In this document: piece after piece, positions 1 to 9,100 of the stretch | Layout of the letters: every line of letters starts with the position of its first letter | How positions within the stretch are numbered: the stretch's first letter is position 1 | NCBI RefSeq assembly: GCF_033763495.1 | Contig: NZ_JANRKL010000167.1 | Coordinates: 5,146 to 69,145 of the forward strand | DNA from: Haliscomenobacter sp033763495 | Lineage (GTDB): Bacteria; Bacteroidota; Bacteroidia; Chitinophagales; Saprospiraceae | Direction of reading: 5' to 3' | Length of the DNA: 64,000 bases | Notes under the pieces: model-generated | The model's input: the letters and a program-made list of their open reading frames with translations, nothing else | The model's database searches: none | Told to the model about the DNA's origin: nothing | Translations under genes and position numbers: made by a program

Positions 1-776
1 AGGGTAGTGTAGATGCCTCCTGCGCCTAGGACTGTACTGTTGTCGTACAATTTGATCCATATGTTTTGGTCGCTCATGGCATATGAATCGGCCGTGCCAG
101 GAAACAACTCTCCTTGAATATCCATTACATAGGTATCGTTCATGCCCAAAGGACGAAAAATTTCTTCGCGCATCCAGTCTTCAAATTTTTTCCCACTCGC
201 TTTTTGAATGATTTCCGCCAACAGCATGTAGGCTGTGTTGCAATAACTGTAACGGCTGCCAGGAGGGAAGTTGAGTTCCTGGCTGTGTTTTACCAAATTC
301 AGCGCTTCCTCTTGATGTACCGCATCTCCTTGTTTCCAGCCTACCAATTCCAACATGCCATAAATCTCGCGCAAGCCACTGGTATGGTGCACCAGATGCC
401 GAATGGTGATAGGTTGACCAAAATCAGGCACCTCAGGCAGGTATTTCTGGATGTTGTCGTCCAGGTTTAACTGTTGGCGTTGCGCTAGGAGCACGATGGC
501 AAAACAAGTGATTTGTTTGGCCAGGGAGCCGATATCGGATACGGTGTTGGGGGTAAAAAGTAAGCCATGCTCCAGATTGGACAAACCATAACCTTTGGAA
601 AACATCAGCTGCCCTCCTTTCAAGATGCCAACGGCCAGGCCCGGGTTGCTGCCTTGTTGGTAAATGGAAAAAAGAGAATCAATTCGAGGGACGTAGGGGG
701 CGATCCAGCGGTGGTGCTGGGCAGAGACTGGGCTCCAAAAAATAAGCGCCAACAATAGACAGATGTAATGTTTCAT
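1..776 (-). CDS. Serine hydrolase, beta-lactamase/class C PBP family (C-terminus cut by window edge)
   Basis: Secreted serine hydrolase of the beta-lactamase-related (class C / PBP4*) family, which hydrolyses or rearranges amide or ester bonds such as those in peptidoglycan stem peptides or D-amino-acid peptides. The reading frame starts at the ATG complementary to 774-776 with a typical signal peptide (hydrophobic residues 5-18, then VSAQ). The nucleophile motif SLAK lies at residues 84-87 and the YCN (YxN) motif at 178-180, with the family's GxSNPGLAVG-type segment near residue 45. About 258 residues are visible, with no stop before position 1, so the KTG-like third motif and the C-terminus lie outside. 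It lies 126 bases downstream of the phosphopantetheinyl transferase on the same strand; whether it belongs to that cluster is unknown. The substrate cannot be inferred. Confidence 0.85.
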   Translation of the reverse strand, partial: MKHYICLLLALIFWSPVSAQHHRWIAPYVPRIDSLFSIYQQGSNPGLAVGILKGGQLMFSKGYGLSNLEHGLLFTPNTVSDIGSLAKQITCFAIVLLAQRQQLNLDDNIQKYLPEVPDFGQPITIRHLVHHTSGLREIYGMLELVGWKQGDAVHQEEALNLVKHSQELNFPPGSRYSYCNTAYMLLAEIIQKASGKKFEDWMREEIFRPLGMNDTYVMDIQGELFPGTADSYAMSDQNIWIKLYDNSTVLGAGGIYTT

Positions 777-901
777 GGTTACCTGGTTACGTAGGGCGAA
801 TCACTGGCGCGCCCTATGTAAAGGTAGTATTTTATGTTTATTCTCAAATCGGCGCAAACAAATCATGCAGCTGCAAAAAACGTCCGATATGATCCAGTTG
901 T

Positions 902-1594
902 TTAGGTGGTGGAGGAACACGCTAATAGAAACGCCAAATTTGCTGCGCCATTTCCTACAAAGGCTCCTATTTCCGCTCCTGGACACGCAATTGAAACACT
1001 ACCCCAACCGCGCTGACCAATGCTGTTGTTTCCCGTACAAGGGTCAACGTTTATGTAGGTCAAATCATCGACCAAGCCCCATCCAATGGCTTTCAAAAAA
1101 GCTTCTTTGCGGGTCCAGATTTGCGCAAAAGCGGGTAGGTTTTCGCCGTTCTTGCAATACTGCTTTTCCGGCGCACTCAGCACAAAATCAGCAGTAATCG
1201 CATCAATGTACTCGGGAATGCTTTCTAAGTCAACACCGATCGGATCTTGCGCAATGCCGATGAGGAAGGAGCTTGAGGTATGGCTTACATTGAAATGCAA
1301 CCCCTGATCCTGGAGTGCTGGTTTGCCTTGGGCATTGTAACTAAACTGAATTCCAGCTGGATCAGTGTTCAATTTTATCCCCAAACATTTGCGCAGCGTT
1401 GCGCGGCACCATAACCAGGTGTTGCGGGCTTCTGCTGGCATTTTTTGAGCACTAGCTCGTTCTGCATTCGAAAGAAAAGCCCACAAATCCTCAGTTAGCG
1501 TGGTGTAAGGGCGGCCATAAATCAGCAAAGGCTGGTTGCTGTGTATTATTGCAGCGGTAGTCAATGATTTCCACCTGGGCTTGATGCTTTCCAT
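902..1594 (-). CDS. 4'-phosphopantetheinyl transferase, Sfp type
   Basis: Transfers the 4'-phosphopantetheine arm from coenzyme A to the conserved serine of carrier proteins, converting the carrier domain of the adjacent NRPS to its holo form. The Sfp-family signatures are present: an LSNAERA-like N-terminal segment, FNVSHT, the metal-binding GVDLE motif and the WTRKEAFLKAIGWGL helix. Length (230 residues) is normal for the family. The frame stays open to an earlier ATG at 1630; I prefer 1594 because the family homology begins about 20 residues after it. With either start the gene overlaps the NRPS 3' end by about 100-140 bases, which implies co-transcription and probable translational coupling. 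A dedicated enzyme modifying the NRPS is inferred from this arrangement; it could also serve other carrier proteins. Confidence 0.88.
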   Translation of the reverse strand: MESIKPRWKSLTTAAIIHSNQPLLIYGRPYTTLTEDLWAFLSNAERASAQKMPAEARNTWLWCRATLRKCLGIKLNTDPAGIQFSYNAQGKPALQDQGLHFNVSHTSSSFLIGIAQDPIGVDLESIPEYIDAITADFVLSAPEKQYCKNGENLPAFAQIWTRKEAFLKAIGWGLVDDLTYINVDPCTGNNSIGQRGWGSVSIACPGAEIGAFVGNGAANLAFLLACSSTT

Positions 1595-4500
1595 GTTTTG
1601 ATGCTTGAAGTGCTGTGCACACAATTTCATTCAGACGCGCCTCCAATACTCCCGCAAAGACCTGATCGTTGGGTGCCACAAAAATGTGATTGTGATTCCC
1701 GGGAACCACATGTGCGTTTATTCCATTTTGAAGGTAGGGATCCCAACCGTAATGCTTCCGATCGCGAATGTAGAAGCTTGCTTTTTCGGCTTTAAACAAG
1801 TCAATTCGGGTGGCAATAGGTTCAAGTTTGTATTGTGCGAGTGCTCGGGTCAACGCGATGGTGGATGCACTCACGGTGTAAGATCCTCGTTCCTGATTAC
1901 TAGGAGCCTCCTCGGAAGGTAGTTTTACCAACTTGAGTTTTGACAAAGTAGAATAAAGGCTCACCAATAAGTTGTTCTTTTTCTGCATCAGGAAGCGCCG
2001 ACGCTCACGCCGTTCTTCCTTTAAAAAAGCTTGTACGGCAAAAGTCAACTTGGCGATAGGGGTAAGCACCGCTTCGACCATGCGTTGAGACCATCCTTTC
2101 GATGCTTGGGCAAAAGCTGCTGACGAGTCAACCAAACCAGCAAAAGCTACCTCCTCCTGATTGGCTTCCAGTTGCTTGGTTATTTCAAAAACAATAAAAC
2201 CACCAATAGAATACCCCAACAAATGATAAGGCCCATTGGGTTGAATTTTTTTGATTTCCTGGAGGTAATCGGCCGCAATGCCGGGAATGGTCCATTGCTG
2301 GCCTTGCCCTGCTTCTACCTTCCTGGCCTGCAAGGCATAGATGGGGCGGTCAGGATCGAGGTAGCGTGCCAATGATTGAAACATCAGTACATTCAGGCCA
2401 GCCCCATGAATCAAAAAAATGGGGGCTAAACTGCCCTTCGTCCTAATGGGAACCATCACATTCCACAAATGCTCGACGGTTCTGCTGTTCACCAATTCTG
2501 CTAATTTTCGGATGGTAGGGTACGTGATCAATGAAGCAAGGGGAAATTCAATGTCAAATTCCTTTTTGAGGTTGGCCACGAGTTGCACCGCCAATAGCGA
2601 ATGCCCTCCCAATTCAAAAAAATCATCTTCTACACTGATGTTGTCTCTTTTGAACAATTTGCACCAAAGCTCATGCAAATAGCTCTCAACCGGGCCTTCT
2701 GGCAATAGAAGCACTTCCACCCGGTTTGTTCTGGTTTGCGCCAGTAAACTTTCCAATTTTCGGGCATCTACTTTACCATTCGAGGTCAGTGGAATTTCGG
2801 CGATCATCAGGATGGTTTCAGGCACCATGTAGTCGGGCACTTGAGTACTCAGTTTTTCACGAATTGTGCTTGAATTGCATTCAGCGTTTTCAGCCAAAAC
2901 AAAGGCAGCCAGGCTGGGCGTCCCGTTGGGCGCCTGAACAACTTGTACTACCGCGTCAGATACGCCTTCAACACCTTTGATCTGACTACTGATTTCATCC
3001 AGTCCAATCCGAAACCCACGGATTTTCACCTGGCGGTCAAAGCGACCGAGGTAATAGACGGTACCATCAGTTGCCGCTACTACAGTGTCACCTGTAGAAT
3101 GGCTTCTAATGGTACGTCCTTGGTGATCAAAGTGATTCATAAACGAGGCATGGGCTTTGTCGGTAGGGTCTGCCCCTACATATCCAAAAGACACCGCATC
3201 TCCCATGATGTGTAAAATTCCCGCCAATCCTTGCGGGAGTGTTGATCCCCACTGATCAACTATTCGAATCGAATATCCAGGCAATGGTTTTCCAATCGCA
3301 ATCCGGTCGGCTGGTTTTTTGGAAGTTTTGATCTCTTCAGCCAAAGCAATTACGGTACATTCCGTTGGCCCGTAGCTATTGATCAAGCGATGCCCCGGAT
3401 TGGATTCGCTCCAGGTAGTCCAATCTTCTTTGTACATGGCTTCGCCACCAATAATCGTCAGGCGCAATGATGGGGAAGCATTGGCCAAAGAATAGGCATT
3501 GCTCATGAGCCATTGCCGCCAATAAGCAGTTGGTAAGTCCAATACGGTGATGCCTTCCTCAACGATTACTTTCGCCAACTCATCTGGAAGCAACCAGGAC
3601 TCCTCGCGCAGGTACAAAGCTGCTCCAGAGCACAAGGCCATAAATGTTTCCTCAATAGAAGTATCAAAAGCCAGATGAGCGAATTGAATGACCTTGTCCT
3701 GAGCGCTCATGTTGTACAGCCCCAGAGCGGCATCTACAAAAGTTGTCAGCGACTTGCGGCTGATACCCACTCCTTTGGGTAAGCCGCTAGAACCACTGGT
3801 GAACAGAATATAAGCACCGGCATCAGGGTATGGCTTCAATTCTGGGGTTTGTTCAACGGTTTTTACATGTTGAATGCGCAATACATTCAAATCTTCAAAC
3901 GGAAAGTCGCGCTCAGTAATGAATACTATGGCATTGGGCTTGGCTCTGCTGCAGATCAGCTTGATCCGCTCTTCTGGCAATTTAAAATCCAGCGGCACAA
4001 CGGTAGCACCTACAAAAAGGCTCGCCAAAAAAGCTTTGAAATAGTCATAAGTACGTGCTACTTCGACCATCAAAATATGACCTTCACCAATGCCTTGTGC
4101 GTTCAACCAGGCTGCCGTAATTTGTACATCGCGGCTCAGTTGTTGGTAAGAAATTTTTTGGCCTCGATCAACGATGGCCGTATGCTGCGGGTACATTTTA
4201 GCCACTTCAAAAATTCGAAAAAGTGGATCCAAAGAAGTTTGAGGCAGGGAGTGGGTGGGCTGATTGAGTACATCGAGCCAGGCTTGCTCGCTTTCAGCCG
4301 ACATCAAAGGCAGTGTTGTCCATGCAGCCCCCTGGTTTTTCGCCGCTGATTGAACGAACCATTCCAGGGCTTGGAATACCTCCGCACTCAGCCCTTTGAT
4401 GGAGGCTCCTTCAGGGCTCAACTGTACAAGCAGCACGCCATCAGGTACAAACGAAACATCAGCACCCGCTTCGGCGATGTATATCTGTGGCTGTTTTCCG

Positions 4501-5843
4501 CTCACATTGGCCAAAGTTGGGTACCGCAACATCAGATCTGAACGATAAGTAATGGCGTTTTGTACTCTTTTGATTTTTTTTGCAATCCGGCCCAAGGCAT
4601 TTTCGATGCTGTCGTTGACCTCCAACTCGGTGGTAAAAGGCACCCATTTTGAAAACAAATGTTGATCCGTAGGTATTCCTGCCGGAACGTAGGCAAAGGT
4701 GGTTTTTACTTTGCCCGTAATGCGTTGTAGGAAAGCGACAATGGCAGGCAATAGTTCAGCGCTCCCATTGATCAATCCCTTGTAGTCAGCCAATTTATCA
4801 CCTAGCTGATGCTTGGTCCATTCCGCCAGCTCTGCATTTTCCAGTTCATTTTTCCAGAAATTCTCGTATTTGGCTGTTTTTTGAAAAATTCCATTGGCTG
4901 TCTCAAACCATGGTGTAGCGGGCAATACCAGTTGCTCGCCACGCTTCAGCACCTCTTGAACGGAAGGTTCGTGGCCGTCAGCAGCAACTATTTTTTCGAT
5001 AACCAACACCCCCCCATCCAGGTCAACAGTGGTATAGTCTCCCATTTGCCTGACCAAACCTGGCCTTGTACTGGAGGTAGCAGGCGCGGTGTAAGCTTCT
5101 TTGAGGTAATAAACTTGTTCGCCTTTGACGAAGGAAGCCATCAAAAAGGGGTTTTCCAAATGCGATTCCATCGAACTAGCGCGGATCAATTGTTGCGTGC
5201 TAGCGGGAGATTCAGCCCAATTGATCACACCCAAATGAAAAGGGCGATCAGCTTGACCATAATAAGACCCTCCATGATCAGCCTGAGGCAGCTTCTCAAA
5301 TGTATTGCTCAACCACCCGGGTAGTTCCTCCCGGAATGCCTCCATGGCCGCCTCATAACATTTAATATTGAGTGCGTACGCCGTGTCATCAGGGGCTATT
5401 TCTATGGTTTTTGAGGCCAAAATAGCTCCTCCATCAATGGTGGTAGTCAATTCATGCCAACTAATGCCATGTGAGGTTTCTCCATGCAAAATGGCTTGAT
5501 TGGTAGCGTACAAGCCGGCATACTTTGGCAATGGAGAATCATGGTAATTGATAGCCATGCGCGTAGCCATTCGGATAAATTCAGGCTTGAGAATATATGG
5601 ATTGTTGATGCTAAAAATGAATTCCACTTCAAGATCTGGTACCAAACCTGGCGCAGCAAAACAAGGAATTTGATGCTGAGCCGCAGCTTGCAAGAGTTGC
5701 TTTTCAGTTGAAACTACTGCTTGGATAACACAACCTTGCTCCTGAAGCACCTGCATGCAGTATACAGGCAATGATCCTTCTCCCAGTAGGATACAGGAAT
5801 TGAGTTGTTGCTTGTTTTCGAGAGTGGTAATAGTTGGTTCCAT
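1491..5843 (-). CDS. Single-module non-ribosomal peptide synthetase: formyltransferase - degenerate condensation - adenylation - carrier - thioesterase
   Basis: Predicted to activate one amino acid, load it on its carrier domain, N-formylate it and release it. Order from the preferred start: formyltransferase domain at about 15-300 (fold like methionyl-tRNA formyltransferase; N99, H101 in NYHDSPLPKYAG and D137 in TTIDGG match the N-H-D triad); residues 310-590 resemble the C-terminal half of a condensation domain without an HHxxxDG motif; adenylation domain about 590-1060 (YILFTSGSSGLPKG, FDTSIEE, NSYGPTE, STGD, VKIRGFRIG, SNGKVD); carrier domain with FFELGGHSLLA; type I thioesterase with FLIHGAG and nucleophile GYSIGG. 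My reading of the specificity pocket is D-T-E-D-T-I-S-V-I-K; two acidic positions hint at a basic substrate (weak inference). The frame is open to an ATG at 6041, but the extra 66 residues have no family resemblance. A PPTase gene overlaps the 3' end. Confidence 0.9.
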   Translation of the reverse strand: MEPTITTLENKQQLNSCILLGEGSLPVYCMQVLQEQGCVIQAVVSTEKQLLQAAAQHQIPCFAAPGLVPDLEVEFIFSINNPYILKPEFIRMATRMAINYHDSPLPKYAGLYATNQAILHGETSHGISWHELTTTIDGGAILASKTIEIAPDDTAYALNIKCYEAAMEAFREELPGWLSNTFEKLPQADHGGSYYGQADRPFHLGVINWAESPASTQQLIRASSMESHLENPFLMASFVKGEQVYYLKEAYTAPATSSTRPGLVRQMGDYTTVDLDGGVLVIEKIVAADGHEPSVQEVLKRGEQLVLPATPWFETANGIFQKTAKYENFWKNELENAELAEWTKHQLGDKLADYKGLINGSAELLPAIVAFLQRITGKVKTTFAYVPAGIPTDQHLFSKWVPFTTELEVNDSIENALGRIAKKIKRVQNAITYRSDLMLRYPTLANVSGKQPQIYIAEAGADVSFVPDGVLLVQLSPEGASIKGLSAEVFQALEWFVQSAAKNQGAAWTTLPLMSAESEQAWLDVLNQPTHSLPQTSLDPLFRIFEVAKMYPQHTAIVDRGQKISYQQLSRDVQITAAWLNAQGIGEGHILMVEVARTYDYFKAFLASLFVGATVVPLDFKLPEERIKLICSRAKPNAIVFITERDFPFEDLNVLRIQHVKTVEQTPELKPYPDAGAYILFTSGSSGLPKGVGISRKSLTTFVDAALGLYNMSAQDKVIQFAHLAFDTSIEETFMALCSGAALYLREESWLLPDELAKVIVEEGITVLDLPTAYWRQWLMSNAYSLANASPSLRLTIIGGEAMYKEDWTTWSESNPGHRLINSYGPTECTVIALAEEIKTSKKPADRIAIGKPLPGYSIRIVDQWGSTLPQGLAGILHIMGDAVSFGYVGADPTDKAHASFMNHFDHQGRTIRSHSTGDTVVAATDGTVYYLGRFDRQVKIRGFRIGLDEISSQIKGVEGVSDAVVQVVQAPNGTPSLAAFVLAENAECNSSTIREKLSTQVPDYMVPETILMIAEIPLTSNGKVDARKLESLLAQTRTNRVEVLLLPEGPVESYLHELWCKLFKRDNISVEDDFFELGGHSLLAVQLVANLKKEFDIEFPLASLITYPTIRKLAELVNSRTVEHLWNVMVPIRTKGSLAPIFLIHGAGLNVLMFQSLARYLDPDRPIYALQARKVEAGQGQQWTIPGIAADYLQEIKKIQPNGPYHLLGYSIGGFIVFEITKQLEANQEEVAFAGLVDSSAAFAQASKGWSQRMVEAVLTPIAKLTFAVQAFLKEERRERRRFLMQKKNNLLVSLYSTLSKLKLVKLPSEEAPSNQERGSYTVSASTIALTRALAQYKLEPIATRIDLFKAEKASFYIRDRKHYGWDPYLQNGINAHVVPGNHNHIFVAPNDQVFAGVLEARLNEIVCTALQASKHGKHQAQVEIIDYRCNNTQQPAFADLWPPLHHAN

Positions 5844-6098
5844 AGAGGTATTTGATTCTGATACAAAGCTAAGCTGTAAAAAAAGGCCGGGCGACCCCGA
5901 ATAGGTAAGCGGTAGAATCGGGTAGGTTTTTGGTTGAATTTGGCGGAAAATTGAATTTGACCAGACCCACTTAGCTGAATTCCCCGCTTCATTCCCTGTG
6001 AGATAGTGTGGAATGCGGCCCATGGCCATGTAAATCAGCAATAATTGGTAAGAGGGCTAATCTTAAGTTTCTTCCTGGGTAAAAGGCCTCAGTTTCAT

Positions 6099-6149
6099 AA
6101 AAGCAGAAGGGCTGTAGACACGCAACCGCTTCCCAACCCTTCTGCTTTT
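6099..6149 (-). terminator. Rho-independent terminator (probably bidirectional) after the giant repeat protein
   Basis: A 13-base perfect inverted repeat, AAAAGCAGAAGGG at 6099-6111 and its complement at 6137-6149, with a 25-base loop and A/T runs on both sides. It sits 22 bases after the stop of the 1911-residue protein and separates it from the NRPS on the same strand, so the NRPS probably has its own promoter between here and 5843. Confidence 0.7.
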
Positions 6150-6171
6150 TACCATTCTTAATTTCCAGTTC

Positions 6172-9100
6172 TTACTCCTGCTTCACCCACTTCTGAATTG
6201 CCCTTGCCCCATTCAACTCCACTTCCAACAAATACCATCCTACTGGCATTTCCAGCACATTAAACGAGGTTTGGTTTTTACCAGAAACCACATCCAAATT
6301 CTGTTGCCGGATTACCGCACCAGTTGGATGCAAAATCCGTACTCTTGCCCGAGAAGCATTGGTACTGTGGTTCTCAAACTGAATATTCAAGTCGAATTGA
6401 CTTGGATTGGGGTAAAGGTATACCTGCAAATCAGGTTGAACGGTAGCTTGCTTCAAAGGCCCATTCGCCTGCAATTCGGGATCTGTTGGTGCACCCAAAG
6501 CATTACCGAGAGTGAGCCGAACAAAATTGTCGGACAGATCAAAACAGTTGTCTGCCAGAGCTACTGAATCCAGATTGTCACCAGCTTTGGCCAGTAAAAG
6601 ACCACTGTGTGAAAGCCCCCACACTCTGAAGGTACCCGCTGGTAATGTGTCAAAATTGAGGCTATCCGCAGGCAAAATACTGTGGATCATGTTTTGAGCA
6701 TCCGTTAGGATGAAGCGGTACGGTGGCAGTGGAGCTGCGTCTTTGCGCACAAAACGAACCACATCAGCTTTGTTGTCGCCACGGGTAATGCTCAATTCGG
6801 TCACCCCGTTTGACGTGCTGATGGTTCCGCCCACAGGCACTTGAACCACCACAGTAATAAAGTTTTCCGACAAGTCGTAACAATCTGTACTGAGGGCAGA
6901 ATTGAGTAGGTCTTGTCCAAATTGCACCCTGAAATCACCTGTATGGGCAACCCCCCAAACCCGGTAAGTACCCGCTGGTGAGCGTTCGAAATCAATCAAT
7001 ATGGATTCAATATCCGGGAATAAAACCCGGTTTCGATCATCGGTAATGACAATCCGGTAATCATCACCTACCAACACATCTGGCGGGAAAACCGGAATGG
7101 CATCTGGCAATCCATCACCAGGGCAAACGAAGTAGGTGCTGGTACCGTCCTGAGTACTGATTCTGCCACCATCTACTTCTCCGCCGCGGAAGACGCGAAC
7201 GACATTGTCAGCCAAATCGTAACAGCTGGTGGCCAGGGTGTCTTTCAGATTCAGTTTTTGCCCCAACTTGAACTTGGTCAGACCAGTATAAGAAAGACCA
7301 AAAACCAAATAATTTCCAATGGGCTCAGTGCTCAAATCGATACGATCTCCACGTACAATCTGCCGGATCAAAGTGTCCGGACTGGTCAGGATGTAGACAA
7401 ACCCAGCCCTGGATCGGCTGGTGGTTTTCATCCGCAGGGTCATCCCATCTTTACCTGGACAGAAACGCAGATTAGTGGAATCATTGCTGGCACTGATGCG
7501 GCCTCCATCGGGCGTATCCAAAAAAACAGAGAGGAAGTTGTCGGAAATATTGTAGCAACCATCCGAGATTGGGGTGTTTTGTAGGACCCGGTTGGTGCTT
7601 AGCGTAAAGTTCCCCGAGAAAGAAACCCCGTAAATGCGGAAATCGCGCAAGCCTCGGATGTCCAGGTTCAGGCTATTGCCAGTGATGATGCTCAATACCA
7701 AATTGCTGGAATTCGTGAGGACGTAACGATAACCCACATCCGTAGCCGTTGAATTGTTGCTGAAGGTATAGGGGTCGGCAATCCCATCATTTGAACAAAT
7801 GTAGATGGAGTCCCCTTGGGCAGTAGTAGAAACTCGGGCACCATCCACGAAGGATTTTTGTACCGATACAAAATTGTCACTGAGGTCATAACAATCGTCG
7901 GTAATGACAGAGTCGCGTACTGAGGAGCCCGTTTTAATAACTATATTACCAGTATAAGCCAGGCCATAAACCCGGATTCTTGAACCACTCAATTGTTCAA
8001 AGTCAATTTTGTTGGTATCCGGTAATATAGAAATGAGGCGATCCTGGTCGTCGGTTACCAAAAGCAATTGTAGTGAATTGTTGGCACCTGTGCGGGTGAT
8101 CGTAGCCACATCGGCTGTACCGTCGCCAGAGCAAATGTTGTTACCCACACCACTAGCTTCAATACGGCCTGCTTCGGGTGTAATTTTAGCGATTTCCAGA
8201 TAGTTGCTCGACATGGAAAAGCAGGAAGAAGCCAGTTCCACCTGATCAACTTTTTGACCAATCATTGCCAGCAGATTACCGTTGAATACCAAGGCCCAAA
8301 TGCGGTAATTCCCGGTGGGCAATGAATCCAGGGAAGTTGCAGTCTCCATAGTAATGGCTCGAATGGTATTGGTGGTATCGGTAATTAAATAGGCGATAGC
8401 TCCTTCTTGATTGCCCTGAAGTCGCCACTCGATGGTATCTTTTTGGCGATTGCTGGCGCAAACGTAGGCTTTGGCTCCTCCACCCAAAAGGCTAAGCTGC
8501 CCACCCAATGGGATTTGGCGATTGACAGTGATGGAATTGAAGGATAGCCCTGAACAATCGTCTGCTAAAAGGTCGGTGAAGATGTCTTGCCCAGCTTTGG
8601 CCAACAATTGCCCGCCATATGCCAAGCCCCAAACCCGGTAAGTGCCACCAGGAAGGTTGCCAAAATTGAAACTGTCCTGGGAAGTAGCAGCTATGATTTT
8701 ATTGGCATCGTTGGTGACGAGGTATACAAATTTATCTCCCAAACTACCTACCCGCTGAAAGCGCAGAGTAGAGCTAGCCCCCATTGAAGGACATTGCAGG
8801 TTTTCGGTTCGACCATTGCTCAATCGCACCAGTCCCCCTTGTAAGTTGGTTTTAATGGCAGTAATGGCATTGGAAAGGTTGAAGCAGGCATCAGACAAAG
8901 CGCTCCGATTTATGTTTTGACCAACGGCTGCGGTAAGGGTACCCGTATAAGCCATGCTGTAAATGCGTGCGGTATCTCGGGGGATTTCATCAAAAATCAA
9001 ACTGGTCTGATTGGTAACACGCAAGATGTTGCCCAAGGCGTCGGTGACCAGATAAACGAGTTGACTACCAAGTGCATCCCTGCGTGTCCAGCGCAGAGTA

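Noticed and set aside
789..817. Small hairpin ACGTAGGGCG / CGCCCTATGT upstream of the serine hydrolase
   Set aside because: Only a 10-base imperfect stem with no T-run; could be chance.
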